DNA from: Frankiaceae bacterium
GTDB lineage: Bacteria > Actinomycetota > Actinomycetes > JADGOU01
DNA: 8,721 bases
Assembly: GCA_017882835.1 (NCBI GenBank)
Contig: JADGOU010000103.1
Location: 1-8,721, forward strand
Direction: 5' to 3'
Shown here: in pieces, positions 5,907-8,721 of the stretch
Position numbering within the stretch: the stretch's first letter is position 1
How the letters are laid out: each line of letters starts with the position of its first letter
Notes under the pieces: model-generated
Seen by the model: the letters and a program-made list of their open reading frames with translations, nothing else
Told to the model about the DNA's origin: nothing
The model's database searches: none
Position numbers and translations under genes: made by a program

Positions 5907-7148
5907 TTACCAGTCTCCGCCGCCGCCGAAGTCACCGCCCCCGCCGAAGTCACCGCCCCCGCCGAAGTCACCGCCGTCCTGCTGGTCGGCCCCGTCCTCC
6001 CGGCCCTCGTCGTAACCGCTCTCGTAACCGCTCTCGTACCCGCCGCCGCCCCAGCCGCCGCCGAAGCCGCCGCCCATCAGGCCGCCGATCATCATCCCTT
6101 CCCAGAACGGCATGGCATACCAGCCGCCCGGGACAAAGCCGCCGCCCACCATGCCGCCGCCGAAGTAGTGCGGCGCGCCGGGGGTATAGCCGGGGTAACC
6201 CTCATACTCCCGGTCCCCCACCCGGACTCGGCCGGCTTCCGTCAAGGGTGGCCCCGACGACGGCGTTGGCGAGATCTCTGGACCGGGGTCGAAGCCGAGC
6301 GCGCTGCGCGCCGCCCGGGTCATCGCCAGCCCTTCTAAGGCGGTACGCCGGACGACCTCCAGCTTCTCCTTCGTGTCCGCGCTGGCGATCATCCCGCCGG
6401 CGGCGGTGTAGCGCTCGGACGCGTCGTTGATCGCCTGCCGGGCGACCGCGTTGTCCCCGGGGTCCAACGTGGTGACATCGCCGCCGAGCCGGTCAAGCAC
6501 GCTGCGAACGTCGGCCTTGAGGTTGGACAGCTCCCGCTCGCGCCGGCGGCGGCGAGAGACGACGAAGCCGCCGAGGCCCAGCGCGCCCAGCAGCAGCAGG
6601 ACCAGCAGGACCACGACACCGGCGCCGCTCGATCCGCCACCGGAGCCAGAGGTCGACCCGGAACTCCCGGAGGCCGCCCTGGCTTTCGGTGCCGATTGAA
6701 CAGCGCCGACGAAGTCGGTCAGAACGGCGGTGACGCCCTTGCTCTCAGAGCGGTTGAAGACCTCGGTGGCGGTCCTGCTGGCGACGCCGGACGCGAGCGC
6801 GCTGGATGCTGCCCGGAACAACGTGCCGGCCACCACCGCGACCGTGACGGAGCCACCCAGTTGACTGCCGATTCGCGCCGGCAGCTGGTCGCCACCGACC
6901 TCCTGCGCCGCGGCCGCCGGCAACACGGCGACCACCACCGGCGACGAGCTCGACCGGATCTTGGCGCGGACAGCGTTGGCATCGACCTGGGACGCCAGCT
7001 CAGCCGTCGGGTCGACGTACACCGGATCGGAGCGCAACTGCGCCACGGCCGTGTCGACGTACGACGCTGCCCCGGCGGGGCGATCGACCAGCACGAGCAA
7101 CGGCAGCAGCAGTACGGCGAGCACGCTCGCGCGGTGGCGGCAGGTCAC
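5907..7148 (-). CDS. Membrane-anchored extracytoplasmic protein with Gly-rich tail
   Basis: From GTG 7146-7148 the protein has 413 residues. A signal sequence (basic CRHR, then hydrophobic VLAVLLLPLLVLV, then PAGAA) ends near residue 28. The extracytoplasmic domain (about 30-165) begins with AVAQLRSDPVYVDPTAE, a start I recall from many actinobacterial membrane proteins of unknown role, some called TPM-like. A Ser/Gly linker leads to one transmembrane helix (about 178-197) followed by SRRRRRERE, which marks the cytoplasmic side. Next comes a helical segment (about 205-290, LKADVRSVLDRLGG onward), then a Pro-rich link and a Gly/Tyr/Phe/Trp-rich tail (YPGYTPGAPHYFGGG, WYAMPFWEGMM) ending in GGGDFG repeats and TAA. 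Function is unknown. Its 5' end carries three 15-bp repeats, and it is separated from marC by 80 bp, so it probably has its own promoter. Confidence 0.85.
   Translation of the reverse strand: MTCRHRASVLAVLLLPLLVLVDRPAGAASYVDTAVAQLRSDPVYVDPTAELASQVDANAVRAKIRSSSSPVVVAVLPAAAAQEVGGDQLPARIGSQLGGSVTVAVVAGTLFRAASSALASGVASRTATEVFNRSESKGVTAVLTDFVGAVQSAPKARAASGSSGSTSGSGGGSSGAGVVVLLVLLLLGALGLGGFVVSRRRRRERELSNLKADVRSVLDRLGGDVTTLDPGDNAVARQAINDASERYTAAGGMIASADTKEKLEVVRRTALEGLAMTRAARSALGFDPGPEISPTPSSGPPLTEAGRVRVGDREYEGYPGYTPGAPHYFGGGMVGGGFVPGGWYAMPFWEGMMIGGLMGGGFGGGWGGGGYESGYESGYDEGREDGADQQDGGDFGGGGDFGGGGDFGGGGDW
5923..5976 (-). repeat. Three tandem 18-bp repeats coding GGGDFG
   Basis: Three head-to-tail 18-bp units at 5923-5940, 5941-5958 and 5959-5976 are identical except for the last base of the third. 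They encode the C-terminal GGGDFG hexapeptides of the membrane protein. Length variation would keep the frame. Confidence 0.9.
6011..6034 (-). repeat. Two tandem 12-bp repeats coding ESGY
   Basis: CGTAACCGCTCT occurs twice in a row, followed by a partial third copy (CGTACC). It encodes the YESGYESGY stretch of the same protein tail. Confidence 0.8.
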
Positions 7149-7152
7149 CTCA

Positions 7153-7197
7153 CCCACGCTAGCCGAGCCCACGCCAGCCGAGCCCACGCCAGCCGAG
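7153..7197 (-). repeat. Three tandem 15-bp repeats at the promoter of the membrane-protein gene
   Basis: Units CCCACGCYAGCCGAG lie at 7153-7167, 7168-7182 and 7183-7197. The unit nearest the gene differs from the other two by one base (T at 7160 rather than C). They occupy the gap between the marC stop and the downstream GTG start. Confidence 0.9.
7156..7161 (-). promoter_or_regulatory. Putative -10 box TAGCGT, leaderless start at GTG 7148
   Basis: On the minus strand TAGCGT lies in the first 15-bp repeat unit, exactly 7 nt before GTG 7146-7148, the spacing expected when transcription begins at the start codon itself. No Shine-Dalgarno is usable at this GTG. In the other two repeat units the same place reads TGGCGT, which is not a -10 box. 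Confidence 0.4.
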
Positions 7198-7228
7198 CCG
7201 CGAACGTCACCGAAGGGTCATGGACAGG

Positions 7229-7843
7229 TCAGCCCGCGACAACGAACCCGCGCACCGAGTTGGCGATCAGTTGGACCGCGATGGCCGTCAGCAGCAGGCC
7301 GGAGATACGCGTCAGCAGCACGATGCCGCTCTCCCGGATGACGCGGATGATGGCGACGGAAAACCGCAGCGACAGCCACAGCACCAGGTGTACCGCCACC
7401 AGTCCGGCCGCGATCGCGGCCACATCGGCCGACCCGTGCGCCCGTCGGACGAACACGATGGTCGCGACGATGGCGCCCGGGCCGGCCAGCAGCGGCGTAC
7501 CCAAGGGGACCAGCGCCACGTTGACGTCCGGCACCTCGTTCGGCGCATCGCGGCGGTCGGTCAGCAGCTCGAGGGCGACCAGCGCCAACAGCAGCCCGCC
7601 GGCACCCTGTAGCGCCGGCACGCCGATCCCCAGGTACGTCAGGATCTGCTGGCCGAAGACGGCGAACGTGGAGATCACCAGACCGGCCACCACGACCGCC
7701 TGCCCAGCCAGGCGACGGCGGACCCGCGCGCTGCGACCGCTGGTCAAGCCGAGGAACAGCGGGATCGTGCCCAACGGATCCATGATGACGATCAGCGTGA
7801 CGAAGACCTCGCCGGACAGCCGGGCGTGGAAGTAGGTGTTCAC
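7229..7843 (-). CDS. MarC-family integral membrane protein
   Basis: From GTG 7841-7843 the protein has 204 residues, the usual size for the MarC (UPF0056) family of six-helix inner-membrane proteins. The N-terminal motif IVIMDPLGTIPLFLGLT (about 18-34) is the family hallmark. Hydrophobic segments follow at about 50-70, 78-92 (GAGGLLLALVALELL), 112-132 (PLLAGPGAIVATIVFV), 140-160 and 180-200. A transport role has been assumed for the family but the substrate is not known; the early link of E. coli marC to multiple antibiotic resistance was not upheld. The GTG overlaps the upstream PHP gene's stop as GTGA (7840-7843), so the two are translationally coupled. A longer frame to 7909 exists but overlaps PHP coding sequence and adds no family sequence. 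Confidence 0.88.
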   Translation of the reverse strand: MNTYFHARLSGEVFVTLIVIMDPLGTIPLFLGLTSGRSARVRRRLAGQAVVVAGLVISTFAVFGQQILTYLGIGVPALQGAGGLLLALVALELLTDRRDAPNEVPDVNVALVPLGTPLLAGPGAIVATIVFVRRAHGSADVAAIAAGLVAVHLVLWLSLRFSVAIIRVIRESGIVLLTRISGLLLTAIAVQLIANSVRGFVVAG

Positions 7844-8697
7844 GCGGCGAGCGGGCGTGCGCCCGTCGCCTGCGCCAATATCGCGTCGTACGCCGCCGGA
7901 CCGGTGCAACCGGCACCCAGCGGCACCATCTTGTTCGTGCCGTGGTAGTCGCTGGATCCGGTGACCAGCAGGCCGAGGTCGTCAGCCAGCCCGATCAGGT
8001 GCGCCCGGTCGGTGGCGTCGTGATCGGGGTGGTCGACCTCGAGCCCGGCCAGCCCCGCCGCCGCCATAGCGACGATCACGTCGTCGCCAACGACCCGGCC
8101 GCGTCGCCGGGCGAGCGGGTGCGCGAACACCCCCACCCCGCCGGCCCCCAGCACCATCCGGATGGCCGCCAGCACGTCGAGCTCGTCCTTACCCACGTGG
8201 TACGGCCCGCCGCGGCGCAGCCACGCCGTCGTGAACGCCTCGCCGATGTGGTTGATCCGCCCGATCTCGACCAGCGCCGCCGCGATGTGCGGGCGCCCGA
8301 CGGTCCCGCCGGCCAGCTCCCGCACCCGCTGCCAGGAGACGGGGTGGCCGGCGGCGCGCAGCTTGGCCACCATCCGTTCGGCCCGGTGGATCCGACTCTC
8401 GCGCAGCCATGCCCGGGCGGCTCGGAAGTCCGGCTCGGTCGGGTCGAACAGGTAGGCGAGCAGGTGCAGGCTGATCGAGTCCCCGTCGGGACCGGTGCTG
8501 CGGCAGGAGATCTCCGCGCCGGGCAGCAGCACCAGCCCGGGGGGGAGCGCCGCCGCCGCCGCTGCCACCCCCGCGGTGGTGTCGTGGTCGGTCAGCGCGA
8601 CTACGTCGAGGCCAGCCTGGCGAGCCGCCCGCACCAACTCCGCCGGCGACGTCGTGCCGTCGGACGCGGTGCTGTGCGTATGCAGGTCGATGCGCAG
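7840..8697 (-). CDS. PHP-domain phosphoesterase, TrpH/YciV (RNase AM)-like
   Basis: From CTG 8695-8697 the protein has 285 residues, typical for this family, whose members include E. coli YciV (RNase AM), a metal-dependent phosphoesterase/5'-3' exonuclease acting on nucleotide bisphosphates and short RNA. Metal ligands expected of the PHP fold are all visible: H6-T-H8 with D13, D37-H38-D39 in LTDHDT, E62 in GAEISC, H78 in SLHLLAY, H193 in FAHPLA, and D250/H252 in SSDYHG. VGRPHIAAAL (133-142) and HIGEAFTTAWL are also typical. The start matters: TTG 8637 would remove HxH, while the MRIDLHTHSTASDGTTSP N-terminus expected for the family begins exactly at this CTG. It is the first gene of a coupled pair with marC. 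The activity on RNA or pAp is inferred from the family. Confidence 0.9.
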   Translation of the reverse strand: MRIDLHTHSTASDGTTSPAELVRAARQAGLDVVALTDHDTTAGVAAAAAALPPGLVLLPGAEISCRSTGPDGDSISLHLLAYLFDPTEPDFRAARAWLRESRIHRAERMVAKLRAAGHPVSWQRVRELAGGTVGRPHIAAALVEIGRINHIGEAFTTAWLRRGGPYHVGKDELDVLAAIRMVLGAGGVGVFAHPLARRRGRVVGDDVIVAMAAAGLAGLEVDHPDHDATDRAHLIGLADDLGLLVTGSSDYHGTNKMVPLGAGCTGPAAYDAILAQATGARPLAA

Positions 8698-8715
8698 GTG
8701 GCACTCCGAAGGTCA
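8695..8715 (-). promoter_or_regulatory. In-frame TGA, GGAG element and CTG start of the PHP gene
   Basis: On the minus strand an in-frame TGA (8715-8713) is followed by CCT-TCG-GAG-TGC-CAC, none a start codon, and then CTG (8697-8695). GGAG (8707-8704) lies 6 nt before the CTG. The metal-binding HxH starts five codons later, so initiation must fall in this short stretch. Confidence 0.7.
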
Positions 8716-8721
8716 TCGCGG

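Noticed and set aside
5887..6015. SPPPPK repeats (extensin-like) at the end of the DUF2236 remnant frame
   Set aside because: They are the antisense reading of the GGGDFG-coding repeats of the membrane protein, so a by-product of GC-rich repeats rather than a fused domain.
7153..7197. Tandem 15-bp units, and the 9-bp units at 983-1027, as a CRISPR-like or replication-origin iteron array
   Set aside because: Units are head to tail without spacers, too short for CRISPR repeats, and no replication or Cas gene is nearby.
8189..8716. ATG 8716 as the true start of the PHP gene
   Set aside because: It is in a different frame (MTFGVPPAH) that lacks PHP motifs; using it would require a frameshift before the HxH motif, for which nothing is seen.

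Overview
This window has very high G+C and strongly GC-biased third positions. It reads as chromosomal DNA of a high-GC actinobacterium (Actinomycetota). The strongest lineage cue is a DEAD-box RNA helicase gene convergent with a ParA-type ATPase gene; from memory this resembles the rhlE / Rv3213c (ParA-related) neighbourhood of Mycobacterium tuberculosis. I see no rRNA, tRNA, CRISPR array, prophage or insertion sequence.

Layout, left to right. (1) 1-789 (+): the C-terminal 262 residues of a GH15 glucoamylase/glucodextranase-type enzyme; its 5' part lies outside the window. (2) 854-1042 (-): a truncated 5' end of an Asp/Glu racemase gene, with a fivefold 9-bp repeat expanding its first VLG turn. 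(3) 1043-1400: an intergenic region with two hairpin-forming repeats, then a -10 box and a leader of about 150 nt. (4) 1563-3359 (+): the DEAD-box helicase. (5) 3452-3772 and 3769-4629 (-): a four-cysteine zinc-ribbon protein and an orphan ParA ATPase, coupled by a GTGA stop/start overlap. (6) 4822-5694 (+): an alpha/beta hydrolase diverging from parA. (7) 5782-5886 (+): a truncated 5' end of a DUF2236-type oxygenase gene. (8) 5907-7148 (-): a secreted/membrane-anchored protein with a glycine-rich repeat tail, probably leaderless. (9) 7229-7843 and 7840-8697 (-): a MarC-family membrane protein and an upstream PHP-domain phosphoesterase of the TrpH/YciV type, again joined by a GTGA overlap.

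The most interesting signal is translation initiation. Three genes (DEAD-box helicase, alpha/beta hydrolase, PHP phosphoesterase) appear to start at CTG codons with a purine-rich Shine-Dalgarno-like element 6-7 nt upstream. For the PHP gene the case is nearly forced: an in-frame TGA lies just upstream, the metal-binding HxH motif lies just downstream, and no ATG, GTG or TTG lies between them. The other six visible starts look like GTG, so no ATG start is seen among nine start sites. A second theme is two gene remnants, each keeping its start and 5' end but losing its 3' body next to the 3' end of a convergent intact gene. No single new defence or metabolic system is evident; the genes are mostly conserved housekeeping or poorly characterised actinobacterial families.
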